Source of the DNA: a virus
DNA: 64,000 bases
IMG/VR virus record: IMGVR_UViG_3300008267_009160
Coordinates: 1 to 64,000 of that record
Reading direction: 5' to 3' (one strand)
A program made the position numbers and the translations under genes. The number at the start of each line of letters is the position of its first letter. The first letter of the stretch is position 1. Below the pieces are notes generated by a model. The model was given only the letters and a program-made list of their open reading frames with translations. It was not told where the DNA came from and did no database searches. Positions 17,187 through 26,391 of this stretch are shown piece by piece.

Positions 17187-18498
17187 TGCTTGTTGCTTTT
17201 GTAAGTTTTGGAATATTGAGTGTTGGCATTTTAGGGAGAACTAAAGCTTGAAACTTCGGAGCTTTCTCGTTCAAGAACTTATTTAAGAGCTCCGACATTG
17301 CATCAAAGCTAAACTCTTTTTTTGCTTTATAGGCTTGTCGTTTAGCTAGGTCCAAGTACTTATCGTAGTTTTCATATAGTTCTAACATCATTTGATTAGT
17401 CTGAAGAGGGTCTGGTGCAAACCAGGATGCTTCGGCTATAATGGTGTTTTCTACGACTGCGCTTGGATGTACTTTAGTTAAACTACCGGACAATAGAAAA
17501 GTAAATTTAGGGTCTAGAAAATCTGTATGACCAGACCAACCGCTTGCTATAATAGGTTTTTTAACTTGAGTAAATTCAAGAAGGGGTCTTCCAAATCCTT
17601 CCCCTTTTGTGAAGTTAAGCATTGCTTTGACTTTAGGGTGGTTGTAGAGGTAATTAATCTCCTCCTCAGGCAGGTCTCCATATAGTAAATATATTCTAGG
17701 CAAATCTCCCTGTACTACATTTTGAATTTCAGAAAGTCTGCTAAGTATAACGTCTCTGTCAACAATGCTTGCACCGCTCATAGCAGTTTTCAAAATCAAG
17801 GCTGGTTTGTTCTTTCTATTTTTAAAAGTTTCTAAGAAAGCTTTTACCATGTAGCCTACATTTTTTCTATCCTCGTTTATGGAACCGGGTAGCCAATGCC
17901 CGACGAATAGGTAGCAGAAATCTTCTTCGATACTGTCTAAATCCTCTATTAATTCTGTTGCAGGGAGATCTGCATCCTCTATGGAGTAGTATTTATTAAG
18001 ATCAACTCCTTCAAATAAAACTTCAACTGGGACTTTTAATTCGATAACACCTGTGGTCTGATCTTGTTTATTTCTGATTTCTGCTCTAGAATTTACAAAA
18101 ACATTCTTAGCATGATTAGAAGAAACCAATACTAGGTTCATTCTATTACAACCTTCTATCCAAGAAGGATGACATATGTTAGTTTCAATCCCTGCCGTGA
18201 CTCCACAGTTCCATTTGCCTACAGGTTGAAACTCAGTCGGAATTGTAATTTGAAACCAGTAGTCCGGCTGTTTAGGAAGTTGGTTACCTGCCAACATATA
18301 CTTTTTCATCCATCCCCATTCTTGTTCGTGGTCTGATAAGTATCCGAAAGGTAAAGCACCCCATCTTTGAGACATGATTTTAATTTCCCATTCTTCTCCT
18401 TTCTCTTTTATTAGAGCTTTAATAAAATCTCTAGCACGAGCTCCATATCCGGAGTACGTATCTGGTGGAGCAGAAACTACGCATAACGGTTTATTCAT
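17176..18498 (-). CDS. Glycosyltransferase, GT4 family
   Basis: A 440-residue GT-B protein. The N-terminal Y-S-G-Y-G-A-R-A glycine loop near residues 15-22 and E-G-F-G-R-P-L-L-E-F near 305-314 (the E-x7-E element) are typical of retaining GT4 transferases. A paralogue lies directly upstream (18500-19942). The two may add successive sugars of the same glycan. Confidence 0.75.
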   Translation of the reverse strand: MNKPLCVVSAPPDTYSGYGARARDFIKALIKEKGEEWEIKIMSQRWGALPFGYLSDHEQEWGWMKKYMLAGNQLPKQPDYWFQITIPTEFQPVGKWNCGVTAGIETNICHPSWIEGCNRMNLVLVSSNHAKNVFVNSRAEIRNKQDQTTGVIELKVPVEVLFEGVDLNKYYSIEDADLPATELIEDLDSIEEDFCYLFVGHWLPGSINEDRKNVGYMVKAFLETFKNRKNKPALILKTAMSGASIVDRDVILSRLSEIQNVVQGDLPRIYLLYGDLPEEEINYLYNHPKVKAMLNFTKGEGFGRPLLEFTQVKKPIIASGWSGHTDFLDPKFTFLLSGSLTKVHPSAVVENTIIAEASWFAPDPLQTNQMMLELYENYDKYLDLAKRQAYKAKKEFSFDAMSELLNKFLNEKAPKFQALVLPKMPTLNIPKLTKATSNDK

Positions 18499-18499
18499 A

Positions 18500-19942
18500 T
18501 TAGTAAATTAATTTGTGTGTTAGTTTTTTTCGAGGTAATTTAGCAGCATGTATAAGTTCATGTTGCTTTCTAGGTTTCCATGTCTTTAATGTTTCTTCTA
18601 CTCCTTCTATAATATTCTCTCCCATAAGCTCACCTGACATCATAGCTTCTCTAGAGGTAGCCCATTCACGGCCTTTTAAACCTCTTCTTACTCTTTCTTC
18701 AGAGTCAAGGTTGTAACACTCCTCCATTGCTTGTGCTAAGTCTCTAAAGTCAGCCCTATCGTCCCAAATGTAGGGTGTTGCTAGAGATCCCACCATTGAA
18801 GAGTTAGAAGGAAATACCGGTATAGCCCATTCACCACATTCCTTATACGTACCGAAATGGTTAGAGCAAAAATTCTCATTAAAGTCAATCCACTTACCAT
18901 TCTCATCAACAAACCTCATCTGGTCTTGCATACCACCTGTTACAGTTGCTATAAACATCTTACCGCACATCATCGCTTCAGTTAAAGAGAGACCCCATCC
19001 TTCGTTACTAGAAGGAAGACAGACAGCATCGACGCTGTTGTATAGGTACTTCATGTCTGCAGGAGCGTATTTCGCCGGTGTAAATTCTACATTAGTGTGT
19101 TCTGGGTCGCAAAGTAATTCTTTAACTGCTAGGAGGTCTGTACCGTTTTGATCTAGAGGGTCTGTGTGTAGTAGGAGTAAACATTTTTTTGCTTTCTCTT
19201 TTCCTATCTTTTCGCAGAAGACAGTGTAGCCAGCTATAAGATCTGAGGGACTCTTTCTTCTAATATTTCTAGAATTGTATAAAAATACGAAATCGTATTG
19301 CTTATCTTTAAAAAGATTCTTTTTGAATTCTTCAAGCTTTTTAAACTCTTCTTCGTTGTTCTGGTCAATAGGGATAAACATCTTAGAATTTATACCGTGA
19401 GGTACATACTTCAACACTTTATCCTTTGTTTTCTCTCCTAAGACTAGCTTGTTTATATTTAAAGTTTGCTTTGATATAGCAAATAAAGCGTCGCAGGATT
19501 CGTAAAAAGATTTATTATATAGCGGAGCAGGCAGATCATCCCAGATGTTTAAGTACATCATCGGAATTTTCTTTCTAATTTCGCTCTCTATTGCAAATAA
19601 CCAACCCCAGTATCTAGGATCTGTAAAAAAGATTATACCGTCTGGTCTTTCTCTATCGATAAGAAATCGTATCAGATCTGCGTTGCCATATCCATTAGTC
19701 GGGTATATAAGACCTGATGCGTCTGGAATGTTAGCGTTTTGACTTAAGTCCTGAGATATATCAATTACTTTTTGCTTATCTGGATGCTCTATCGCAGCAC
19801 CTAGTTGAACCCAGTTAAAACGGTGACAGGTTTGAACTACTAGCTCTCGAGACATAGTAGCAATTCCTGAATGAAGTCTTAGATCGTCTGATAAAAGTAG
19901 TAGTTTCTTTCTTTTTTCTTTTGGAATGTAACCTTCTCTCAT
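18500..19942 (-). CDS. Glycosyltransferase, GT4 family
   Basis: A 480-residue GT-B enzyme. Near the N-terminus S-D-D-L-R-L-H-S-G-I-A-T forms the glycine-rich acceptor loop; L-P-S-S-N-E-G-W-G-L-S-L-T-E-A near residues 307-321 contains E-x7-E. It is longer than the neighbouring GT4 gene, with extra residues at the C-terminus. One nucleotide separates the two genes. Confidence 0.78.
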   Translation of the reverse strand: MREGYIPKEKRKKLLLLSDDLRLHSGIATMSRELVVQTCHRFNWVQLGAAIEHPDKQKVIDISQDLSQNANIPDASGLIYPTNGYGNADLIRFLIDRERPDGIIFFTDPRYWGWLFAIESEIRKKIPMMYLNIWDDLPAPLYNKSFYESCDALFAISKQTLNINKLVLGEKTKDKVLKYVPHGINSKMFIPIDQNNEEEFKKLEEFKKNLFKDKQYDFVFLYNSRNIRRKSPSDLIAGYTVFCEKIGKEKAKKCLLLLHTDPLDQNGTDLLAVKELLCDPEHTNVEFTPAKYAPADMKYLYNSVDAVCLPSSNEGWGLSLTEAMMCGKMFIATVTGGMQDQMRFVDENGKWIDFNENFCSNHFGTYKECGEWAIPVFPSNSSMVGSLATPYIWDDRADFRDLAQAMEECYNLDSEERVRRGLKGREWATSREAMMSGELMGENIIEGVEETLKTWKPRKQHELIHAAKLPRKKLTHKLIY

Positions 19943-19954
19943 AAACTAATTTAA

Positions 19955-20158
19955 TTACTTAACTTTTGATTCTTGTGGAAGCTGTAAATGATTGTGTGTT
20001 AATATTTGTTTTCTGAATTCTTCATCTGTTAAAAATAAATGTATACACCTGTCTGTTAATTTCTGAAGTGAAAATTTATGGCGTATGCAGAGTATTTTAA
20101 ATTCTTGAAATAAATCAGCGTCAACTTTAACACTGGTTAATTGTTGTTTCGTACTCAT
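19955..20158 (-). CDS. Small ribbon-helix-helix-like protein
   Basis: A 67-residue protein starting MSTKQQLTSVKVDADLF at the ATG at 20158 (an earlier non-ATG start in frame is discounted). The T-S-V-K-V-D strand followed by two helices fits the CopG/Arc ribbon-helix-helix DNA-binding fold, so it may be a repressor or accessory factor. It has its own promoter at 20174-20204 and lies at the junction of the glycan and replication genes. Confidence 0.55.
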   Translation of the reverse strand: MSTKQQLTSVKVDADLFQEFKILCIRHKFSLQKLTDRCIHLFLTDEEFRKQILTHNHLQLPQESKVK

Positions 20159-20173
20159 ATACTTGTTTATAAA

Positions 20174-20204
20174 TAAATATATAAATACAGAGAAAAACAA
20201 TCAA
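20174..20204 (-). promoter_or_regulatory. Bacteroidetes-type promoter
   Basis: TTG (20202-20204), a 20-nt spacer and TATATTTA (20174-20181) on the minus strand, about 16 nt upstream of the ATG of the ribbon-helix-helix gene. Its start point would also transcribe the downstream GT4 genes. Confidence 0.6.
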
Positions 20205-21095
20205 CTATTGAGTATTATTTTTTTTATCACAAATATCGGGTCTATCATTAAAAGGACAAAACTTACAAGAATCCCCAACATTTTTATAATATTCTTTTTC
20301 TACATAAGCTCCTTCAGAAGTAAAGCACTCTGTGATAAAAGATTGAAAATCTTCATAAGCTTTCTTTACTTTAGTCTTTCCGTGAGCTGGTTTGAATTCT
20401 TGCACTCTGTGAATAGGAAACTCTGCTATTTCGGGAACTTTTCTTTTTACAATAAAAAAGGTAACATCTACATCTTCTTCCGATACTTGATTCATATCTG
20501 CAAAAAATCTCTTATAGAGTAGTACCTGATTTACTTTTTTCTCGTCTTTCTTATCTTGATCGGTCCATCCTCTTGTAGATGTTTTTATATCGTATATACT
20601 GTATCTCTTAAGTTTTTTATCGTATAAGATAAAGTCGATAGCACCTTTGAGTGTAACATTGTCTATTCCCTTATTAGCTTGGGTTAAAACAGGTATCTCT
20701 ATACCTATAAGGTCTACATCACGTACAGAAAAATACCTGCTTCTCTTCTTTCTAACCCAGTCTAAGATAGCTAACCCATCTAGGTAGAACTCTTGCAATT
20801 CTTCTTTACTGGAAAAATGCTCGCCGTTATATTCTTGTACTCTTTTTTTATACTCCTCTATAAACCTTTGTTTAAAGTCTAAACAGAGATCCATTTTATC
20901 TGCTGCGGAAGCAGATTGGGTGTACATGACTTTAAGCCATAGCTGTAGTGTCTCGTGAATACTTGTACCGAAGACTAGATGTATCGAAGGTTTAAAATTA
21001 TAGAGACCTTTTACATACTGGGAATACCATAGATAAGGACAAGTCTTATAGAGAGAATACTGTGAGTAAGAAACAGTTTTTTTCTTTCTAGCCAT
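20205..21095 (-). CDS. Cas4/RecB-like PD-(D/E)XK nuclease
   Basis: A 296-residue nuclease. T-C-P-Y-L-W near residues 18-23 and C-K-F-C-P-F-N-D-R-P-D-I-C near 276-288 give the four-cysteine cluster typical of Cas4/AddB iron-sulfur nucleases. G-A-I-D-F-I-L-Y followed by Y-D-I-K-T-S (about 155-180) is the D-x(n)-D/E-x-K active site. No CRISPR array is present, so a replication/recombination exonuclease role, as in many large phages, is likely. Confidence 0.8.
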   Translation of the reverse strand: MARKKKTVSYSQYSLYKTCPYLWYSQYVKGLYNFKPSIHLVFGTSIHETLQLWLKVMYTQSASAADKMDLCLDFKQRFIEEYKKRVQEYNGEHFSSKEELQEFYLDGLAILDWVRKKRSRYFSVRDVDLIGIEIPVLTQANKGIDNVTLKGAIDFILYDKKLKRYSIYDIKTSTRGWTDQDKKDEKKVNQVLLYKRFFADMNQVSEEDVDVTFFIVKRKVPEIAEFPIHRVQEFKPAHGKTKVKKAYEDFQSFITECFTSEGAYVEKEYYKNVGDSCKFCPFNDRPDICDKKNNTQ

Positions 21096-21303
21096 TTGTT
21101 TTGTTCTTCAGCTCCTGCTCTATTCGAGTAATATATAGAAGCCCGTCCATCAACTCTTCTCTAAAGTGCTGGATCCAGTCAAGCAATTCAAGGTCTGTTC
21201 TATCTAAATCAGTACCGTATTTAGCTTTGCCTTTCTTAGCTCTTTCAAGAAACATTTCTCTAACATTCTGAACGATAGAGTCTGGTTGGAAGTTATTCTC
21301 CAT
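21088..21303 (-). CDS. Small conserved phage protein (MazG-like helical)
   Basis: A 71-residue protein starting MENNFQPDSIVQNVREM; the in-frame extension to 21369 begins at a TTG and is rejected. The core R-A-K-K-G-K-A-K-Y-G-T-D-L-D-R followed by L-D-W-I-Q-H and E-E-L-M-D-G-L-L-Y resembles all-alpha MazG-like nucleotide pyrophosphohydrolases or the small phage family related to them. The E-E-x2-D metal motif is visible. Function inferred only. Confidence 0.6.
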   Translation of the reverse strand: MENNFQPDSIVQNVREMFLERAKKGKAKYGTDLDRTDLELLDWIQHFREELMDGLLYITRIEQELKNKTNG

Positions 21304-21529
21304 CTTGTACTCCTTTAAGTGGTTCAGGGATGAACTCTTCGTTAACGTGACTGCATTTAGAGCAGGCAAAAGTGGGTATAGGTAGAACAGAATCTCTGCT
21401 TGAGGCTGTTAGAAATTTAGAAACCTTTCTCAGATATAATACCTCTTTGAAAGTATCGTTGGAGCATTCTTCACATACGATAGGAAGTGTTTTTTCTATC
21501 TGTAAATTAATCTGACCTTGTTCTTGCAT
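21293..21529 (-). CDS. Zinc-ribbon protein
   Basis: A 78-residue protein with C-E-E-C (about residues 19-22) and C-S-K-C (about 56-59) separated by Y-L-R-K-V-S-K-F-L-T. This pattern is familiar from small conserved proteins of T4-like phages. It is next to DNA polymerase and may be a replication or transcription accessory factor. It has its own promoter at 21542-21571. Confidence 0.65.
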   Translation of the reverse strand: MQEQGQINLQIEKTLPIVCEECSNDTFKEVLYLRKVSKFLTASSRDSVLPIPTFACSKCSHVNEEFIPEPLKGVQDGE

Positions 21530-21541
21530 AATTGTTTATTT

Positions 21542-21571
21542 TAAAAATAAGAATTTAATATTAATGAGCAA
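21542..21571 (-). promoter_or_regulatory. Bacteroidetes-type promoter (weaker)
   Basis: TTG (21569-21571), a 19-nt spacer and TATTTTTA (21542-21549) on the minus strand, between DNA polymerase and the zinc-ribbon gene. It would drive 21529 and onward (zinc ribbon, MazG-like, Cas4-like). Confidence 0.45.
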
Positions 21572-21577
21572 ACTTTT

Positions 21578-23887
21578 TTAGTGACCATCTCTAAGATTAT
21601 GTGCTAGCTCCGGTGGTGCTTTTAAGGTAATACCGGAAGGTTGAGTTGTTGTCTCCATTAAGTGTTTGACAATTTTAGCAGCTTCTTGTGCTTGTTCTTC
21701 TTTAACTAAAATTACTAGCTGGTCATGTATCTGGGCAACAACTTGTCCGTCCCAACCCTTCTCTCTAAACGCTCTGTTAATGGCTAGAGCAGCTCGGTTA
21801 ACTACTGATGCAGCGTAAGACTGGATCTGAAAGTTTAGTACGTTATTTAGTCCGTTACGGTAATCTCTATATAGATTCATAACTACTTCTTTGCCGTATT
21901 CAGTCTCTAATTCTTTTCGCACTCTCCAGTCCATTATCCTATCTTGCATACTCTCATAGACCTCTTTCACAACAGGTAAATGTCTGATGCGACCAACTGC
22001 ATTTTTAATATAGCCGTTTTCTTTAACAAACTCCCTAGATTTATTAATCCAGTTTGCAACTCCCGGGAATCCTTCTAGATAAGCAGCGTGAAGTCTTTCT
22101 CCTTCTTTCTGCGGTACTCCTAGTGACATTGCAAGAGCGTAAGGAGACATACCATAAGCAATACCCAGTGAGTAAGCTTTAGCTTTATTACGCTTAGGTG
22201 CATCTAGCTTCTTAAGAAAGTTAGGTGCTTTCTTATCTGCAGAGACTCCTTCTAGTTTTTCAGTCTTAATAGCCACGTAAGAATAGAAATCATATCCAGT
22301 ATCGAATATCTCTTGCAAGTTTTTATCATCCGATATAGATGCAAAAAGATGCGGTTCCAAGGATTCGTAGTCACAATCAATAAAAAGATATCCTGGATCT
22401 GATACAAAGAATGCTCGTATCTGGTTTGTATATTTGATGATAATTTCAGCAGCTTCGCCATCTTCCTTCGGTCTTGGCAGCTGTTGAAGGTCAGATCCGT
22501 ATCGTCCTGATACAGTTCCGTTTTGTTTAAAGTAGGGGTAAAATCTTCCATCTTCTGCGCTAGTTAAAAACCTATCTACATAGGCAGATTTAATCTTCAA
22601 AAGCTTATTATAAATACGTAAATTTTCTGCCCAGGTGTGTTTATCTGAGATAGCTTGGATCATATCGTCGTCAAATTGCGGCTTGCCTTTTGTTGTTTCG
22701 GATAAAGGTTTAATACCTAGTACATCAAAAGCTATCTTACCCATTTGATCTTTTGACTGTATATTAAAGTAATCCCCGTTAGACTCTCTCCACAACTTCA
22801 AGCTAATCCTGGCGATCTCGGTTATATCTAGAAAAGACTTGTCTCCTGTTAAAAGAAAAAACTTAAGGTTACTATCAGGTAGTATAGATATTACTGCTTT
22901 ATTTAAAGTATACTTTCCGGATTTATCCGATTTAGGTAGGTTAAGTTTGTGATGCTCTACAAGAGCTTGAGCAAAGCCTCCTTTGTGTGAGGGAGGGTAT
23001 TCGGCTGTTGCCTGGTCTATAATCCACTTTCGTATTTTAGTATTAGCTAGAAGTTCATCTGTGACTGCTTTTTTATAAGCTTCTAGATCTTTCTCAATTT
23101 CATTCTTAGTTGCTTGTATAAGAGGTATGTCTAACATAATACCTTTTTCCTCCATCGGAATAGTTACTTCTCTATAAAGAGGCATTACTTCGTCTTCAAA
23201 GAAAAACTTATGTAGTCCTTCCTCGACAAGCTTTGTCATAAAGTGGTTGTATATCCTCAAAGTTAAGTCAGTATCGGCTGCAGCGTATTCTGAGAGTATG
23301 TTTAGGTCTGCTTTGTAGATCTCGTAATTATCTTTAGTGGTTGAACCTCCATTCTTCTTAATGCTATCTTTGAGTGCAACCTGCTCTTTGTTAGCTCTCT
23401 CCTCTACATCTAATCCAATCTCTTTCTGTACCATAATTGCAATCTCTTTCAATCCGAAAGGTTTACCTCCGAATCCAAAAGCGCCTTCTTCCCTAACGGT
23501 ATGTACGAGTAATGCAGTATCAGCATGGAGAGAAGGTAGTAGGTCTACTCCATAAAAGTTTTTCGTGAATCGAACGTCGAAAGAGGCATTGTGCATAACA
23601 AGCTTCTTACCTACTAGCATTTCAATAATCTTTCTAGCTAAGGTATGTGCACCAGTCCCTTCTATAATGACTTCTTCTAGAGCTTGCTTATCAGAATTCC
23701 AGACCATAACAGGAAAGTAAAAACCTATTCCTATTTCTCCTGAGACTGAGAATCCAATTACTTTTCCTTTTCTTACGTTAAGACTGTTAGTCTCAGTATC
23801 GAAGGCAATATACTCTGAGTCTTTAATATGCTGGTAGAGTAGCTTTAAAGATTCTTTGTCTGTAACTGTATAGTACTTTTTTTCCAT
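21578..23887 (-). CDS. DNA polymerase, family A, with 3'-5' exonuclease domain
   Basis: A 769-residue polymerase. The N-terminal DnaQ-type exonuclease has F-D-T-E-T (about residues 34-38), H-N-A-S-F-D (about 100-105) and A-A-D-T-D (about 204-208). The polymerase has motif A I-D-C-D-Y-E-S-L-E (about 520), motif B K-A-K-A-Y-S-L-G-I-A-Y-G and motif C I-H-D-Q-L-V. Motif C is HDQ instead of the usual HDE. There is no 5'-nuclease domain; that role is supplied by 52617-53651. Likely the replicative polymerase. Confidence 0.92.
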   Translation of the reverse strand: MEKKYYTVTDKESLKLLYQHIKDSEYIAFDTETNSLNVRKGKVIGFSVSGEIGIGFYFPVMVWNSDKQALEEVIIEGTGAHTLARKIIEMLVGKKLVMHNASFDVRFTKNFYGVDLLPSLHADTALLVHTVREEGAFGFGGKPFGLKEIAIMVQKEIGLDVEERANKEQVALKDSIKKNGGSTTKDNYEIYKADLNILSEYAAADTDLTLRIYNHFMTKLVEEGLHKFFFEDEVMPLYREVTIPMEEKGIMLDIPLIQATKNEIEKDLEAYKKAVTDELLANTKIRKWIIDQATAEYPPSHKGGFAQALVEHHKLNLPKSDKSGKYTLNKAVISILPDSNLKFFLLTGDKSFLDITEIARISLKLWRESNGDYFNIQSKDQMGKIAFDVLGIKPLSETTKGKPQFDDDMIQAISDKHTWAENLRIYNKLLKIKSAYVDRFLTSAEDGRFYPYFKQNGTVSGRYGSDLQQLPRPKEDGEAAEIIIKYTNQIRAFFVSDPGYLFIDCDYESLEPHLFASISDDKNLQEIFDTGYDFYSYVAIKTEKLEGVSADKKAPNFLKKLDAPKRNKAKAYSLGIAYGMSPYALAMSLGVPQKEGERLHAAYLEGFPGVANWINKSREFVKENGYIKNAVGRIRHLPVVKEVYESMQDRIMDWRVRKELETEYGKEVVMNLYRDYRNGLNNVLNFQIQSYAASVVNRAALAINRAFREKGWDGQVVAQIHDQLVILVKEEQAQEAAKIVKHLMETTTQPSGITLKAPPELAHNLRDGH

Positions 23888-23891
23888 ACAG

Positions 23892-23921
23892 TAAATATAA
23901 GGAATTTATAGCGTTATTCAA
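23892..23921 (-). promoter_or_regulatory. Bacteroidetes-type promoter of DNA polymerase
   Basis: TTG (23919-23921), a 19-nt spacer and TATATTTA (23892-23899) on the minus strand, ending 5 nt before the polymerase ATG. The -7 box would place the transcript start at or inside the start codon region, so the leader would be very short or the true start slightly different. Confidence 0.4.
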
Positions 23922-23922
23922 A

Positions 23923-24702
23923 CTATAAAATGTTCTTAGAGCTTCTCTCAAGTCTCTGTTGTTCATCTTGGAACCACCTCCATTTTATATATCTCCAGTC
24001 TGATAACACTCTACTACCGGGGTGTCCTTCTCTTGCGTTTTGAGAATTCCTCATTAGCTCTTTAGTACTTTCAACTTCTCGATATCCCTTTTCCCAGCCT
24101 ATTTTTTCTATTAATTTTAGAGCTTCTGGTGAGTGGGTTGTTCCGTAATGTATATATCGGTAAGTAGAGTCTTTTGGTGCTCTTATTTCCGGGAAATACT
24201 GGGCGATACCGTGCATGTAACCGTCGAAGTATAGTATATCTCCGAATAAGCCGGATGAAGTATTGTTACCGTGTTTCTGCTCTATCCATTCGTATATACT
24301 ACGGTGTGTTGCAGGAAACCAGCAATAGGGTGCTGAGAATATAAAAGAAGGTATTTCGTAGTACTCTTCGAGTCTGTATTTTAAATCTCCCGGATCTGTT
24401 AGTATTGCATCATCATTCCAGATCTGTAAATAGCGCCCTGTAGCTACTCCGTAGAGAGAGTTGTGGTACTCCGGAAGATCCATATAACCTCGTCCTTGCG
24501 GGGATACGATAACTTTCAAATCCGGGCCAGCTAATTTTCTCAAAGCCTCAAAACTAGCAATATCATCGTCATCGATTTTCACACATATCTCTATTGACAT
24601 ATGTTGTCCAAATCCGTTTCGTAGACTTGAAATACATTGATCTAATATTTCAGCTCGGTTTCGAGTAGGGAATAAAATACTGAGCAGAGGGGTGTTGTTC
24701 AT
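23923..24702 (-). CDS. Glycosyltransferase, GT2-like
   Basis: A 259-residue protein: L-L-S-I-L-F-P-T-R-N-R at the N-terminus, V-K-I-D-D-D-D in the nucleotide region and I-W-N-D-D-A near residues 91-96 as the metal site. Clearly paralogous to the upstream 24699-25694 protein (same P-T-R-x-R, G-x-G-Y and W-N-D-D-A motifs). The stop/start overlap of 4 nt shows coupling. Confidence 0.7.
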   Translation of the reverse strand: MNNTPLLSILFPTRNRAEILDQCISSLRNGFGQHMSIEICVKIDDDDIASFEALRKLAGPDLKVIVSPQGRGYMDLPEYHNSLYGVATGRYLQIWNDDAILTDPGDLKYRLEEYYEIPSFIFSAPYCWFPATHRSIYEWIEQKHGNNTSSGLFGDILYFDGYMHGIAQYFPEIRAPKDSTYRYIHYGTTHSPEALKLIEKIGWEKGYREVESTKELMRNSQNAREGHPGSRVLSDWRYIKWRWFQDEQQRLERSSKNIL

Positions 24703-25694
24703 AGTATATTCTCTTTTTTAAGTAATTCAAATAGATCACAGACTTCTGCTTGATATGCCTTCTTTAGCGTAGGCCTCTTTTTTAAAAAACTTAACTTCTG
24801 CTCAAGGGTAAGCTGTGTGTATTGGTACCAGTTAAAAAATACTAAGTCTAATATACTCCATTCGTCGTATGTTCTTCTAGCGCTAGGATGGTACATTAGC
24901 CCGGGGTCATTGCGATTTATACTACTTTTATCTTCTATTACCGGTTGCCATCCGGCTTCCCATCCTACCTCTGCTATTAATGCAGATACATCTTCTGATT
25001 TATATTCGTTGTGGGAGTTTATAATCCTATCACCTTCCCAGTGAGAATATTCGTAAGTTGCGATATCTTCAAACTGAAGGAGTTCATACTCTTCCGGGCT
25101 TATGTGTCCTTTGACAGAAACTTTTACGTGGTCTGCGAAGTAGACATCCACAAAGACCATACCTTCGAAGATATGTCTATCCCCTCTATACCCGTGTGTT
25201 TCTCTTAAACGTTCCCATATACCCCAGTGTATAATTCTAAAGTAACATTTTTCTCCTCGAGCCTCAGATCTAATAATACACGGTAGGTCTTTATTCCTGT
25301 TAAGGAGTATTTGCGCTAAATTACCGGGAGTATCCAACCAGGCATCGTCGTTCCACAACATAAGGTAGGTTCCGTTACTTATACTGGCTAAATCATTCCA
25401 GTACTTGCCCATAGACCCATATCCTTCTCCTCGTTCTGATATTATATAACGAACGTTTGGGTATTTAATTTTTGAGATCGCTTGAATTGTTTCATGGTCG
25501 TCTGTGTCTACTTTAATGCAAATTTCAATAGGTATTTGCTCTCCTATAGTATCTCTAAGTCTATCGATGTTTTTTTTGAGTATCTTACTTCTATAACGAG
25601 TGGGGTACATTATAGAAAGAAGCGGTATGTTTTCCGGACGTTTATAATTGCAATGCTCCCAAAAAGGAAAGCTATGTATGTACTCTCTAATCAT
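24699..25694 (-). CDS. Glycosyltransferase, GT2-like (paralogue of 23923-24702)
   Basis: A 331-residue protein. I-M-Y-P-T-R-Y-R-S opens the GT-A domain, V-D-T-D-D-H follows, and L-W-N-D-D-A-W near residues 114-120 carries the DxD-like site. It shares motif order with the neighbouring gene and probably arose by tandem duplication. The C-terminal ~100 residues are unique. Confidence 0.7.
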   Translation of the reverse strand: MIREYIHSFPFWEHCNYKRPENIPLLSIMYPTRYRSKILKKNIDRLRDTIGEQIPIEICIKVDTDDHETIQAISKIKYPNVRYIISERGEGYGSMGKYWNDLASISNGTYLMLWNDDAWLDTPGNLAQILLNRNKDLPCIIRSEARGEKCYFRIIHWGIWERLRETHGYRGDRHIFEGMVFVDVYFADHVKVSVKGHISPEEYELLQFEDIATYEYSHWEGDRIINSHNEYKSEDVSALIAEVGWEAGWQPVIEDKSSINRNDPGLMYHPSARRTYDEWSILDLVFFNWYQYTQLTLEQKLSFLKKRPTLKKAYQAEVCDLFELLKKENIL

Positions 25695-26385
25695 AATTAT
25701 AAAAATATTTTACTAAATTCTCATAAGACTTACTTCTGTATGTGGAGTCTAAATCAAAGATAGGATTTTTGTAGTTAGACATGCTATTAGTGTATAAATC
25801 TACTCCTAGTTCTATAGTTGAATTAAAATAACGTTTTACTTCTTTTAGTTCAATAATATCCTCAGATACAAAATCAATAACACCGCTATAGTGTTTATAA
25901 TCTCCTGTTGTAATAAATCTGAGGATATCTTGCATTAGTATGTAGTTGAAAGTAGACTCTCCACTAATACCAATTCGTCCTATGTTTGCTTTTAGTTTTG
26001 TAGCGTGATTAGGTTTCATAGTATCTCCGAACATCATAGGACACCTTAAGATCAAGTCATAGCTATCTAATAGACTTTCCGCAAAGCGTTTAAAAAGAGC
26101 ATAGACAGTCGGAGAAGTTTGGTATACGTCAACTGTTGATATATAGACAAAATATTTATGCGGTAAAGCTTTTAGCTTTTGAGTCAAGAAGATATTATCT
26201 TCCATATACTTCTTGTAGTCTGTTATAGGATACTCCTTATTAAAAGCGCAGTGTATTATTGTATTGTAACCTTCTTCTGAAAGACTATCAAAATTAACTC
26301 TACTCAATCCCTGAGATCCTGGGATGTTTATATGTAAGTATTTACCGAGACCGCTTCTGATGCCTGTAATAAGAAAATCATTCAC
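25687..26385 (-). CDS. Short NAD-dependent epimerase/dehydratase (SDR)
   Basis: A 232-residue protein with an SDR N-terminus: F-L-I-T-G-I-R-S-G-L-G-K (residues 4-15) as nucleotide loop, I-I-H-C-A near 44-48, and Y-I-S-T-V-D-V-Y near 91-98. The usual Y-x3-K is seen as Y-A-L-F-K (about 106-110). Shorter than full epimerases (about 310), lacking much of the substrate domain. Probably sugar-nucleotide modification, working with the adjacent ThDP enzyme. Confidence 0.65.
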   Translation of the reverse strand: MNDFLITGIRSGLGKYLHINIPGSQGLSRVNFDSLSEEGYNTIIHCAFNKEYPITDYKKYMEDNIFLTQKLKALPHKYFVYISTVDVYQTSPTVYALFKRFAESLLDSYDLILRCPMMFGDTMKPNHATKLKANIGRIGISGESTFNYILMQDILRFITTGDYKHYSGVIDFVSEDIIELKEVKRYFNSTIELGVDLYTNSMSNYKNPIFDLDSTYRSKSYENLVKYFYNYD

Positions 26386-26391
26386 AGTATT

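Noticed and set aside
20205-21095. A CRISPR-associated role for the Cas4-like nuclease
   Set aside because: No repeat-spacer array or other cas genes are visible; Cas4-like nucleases occur in many phages for recombination.
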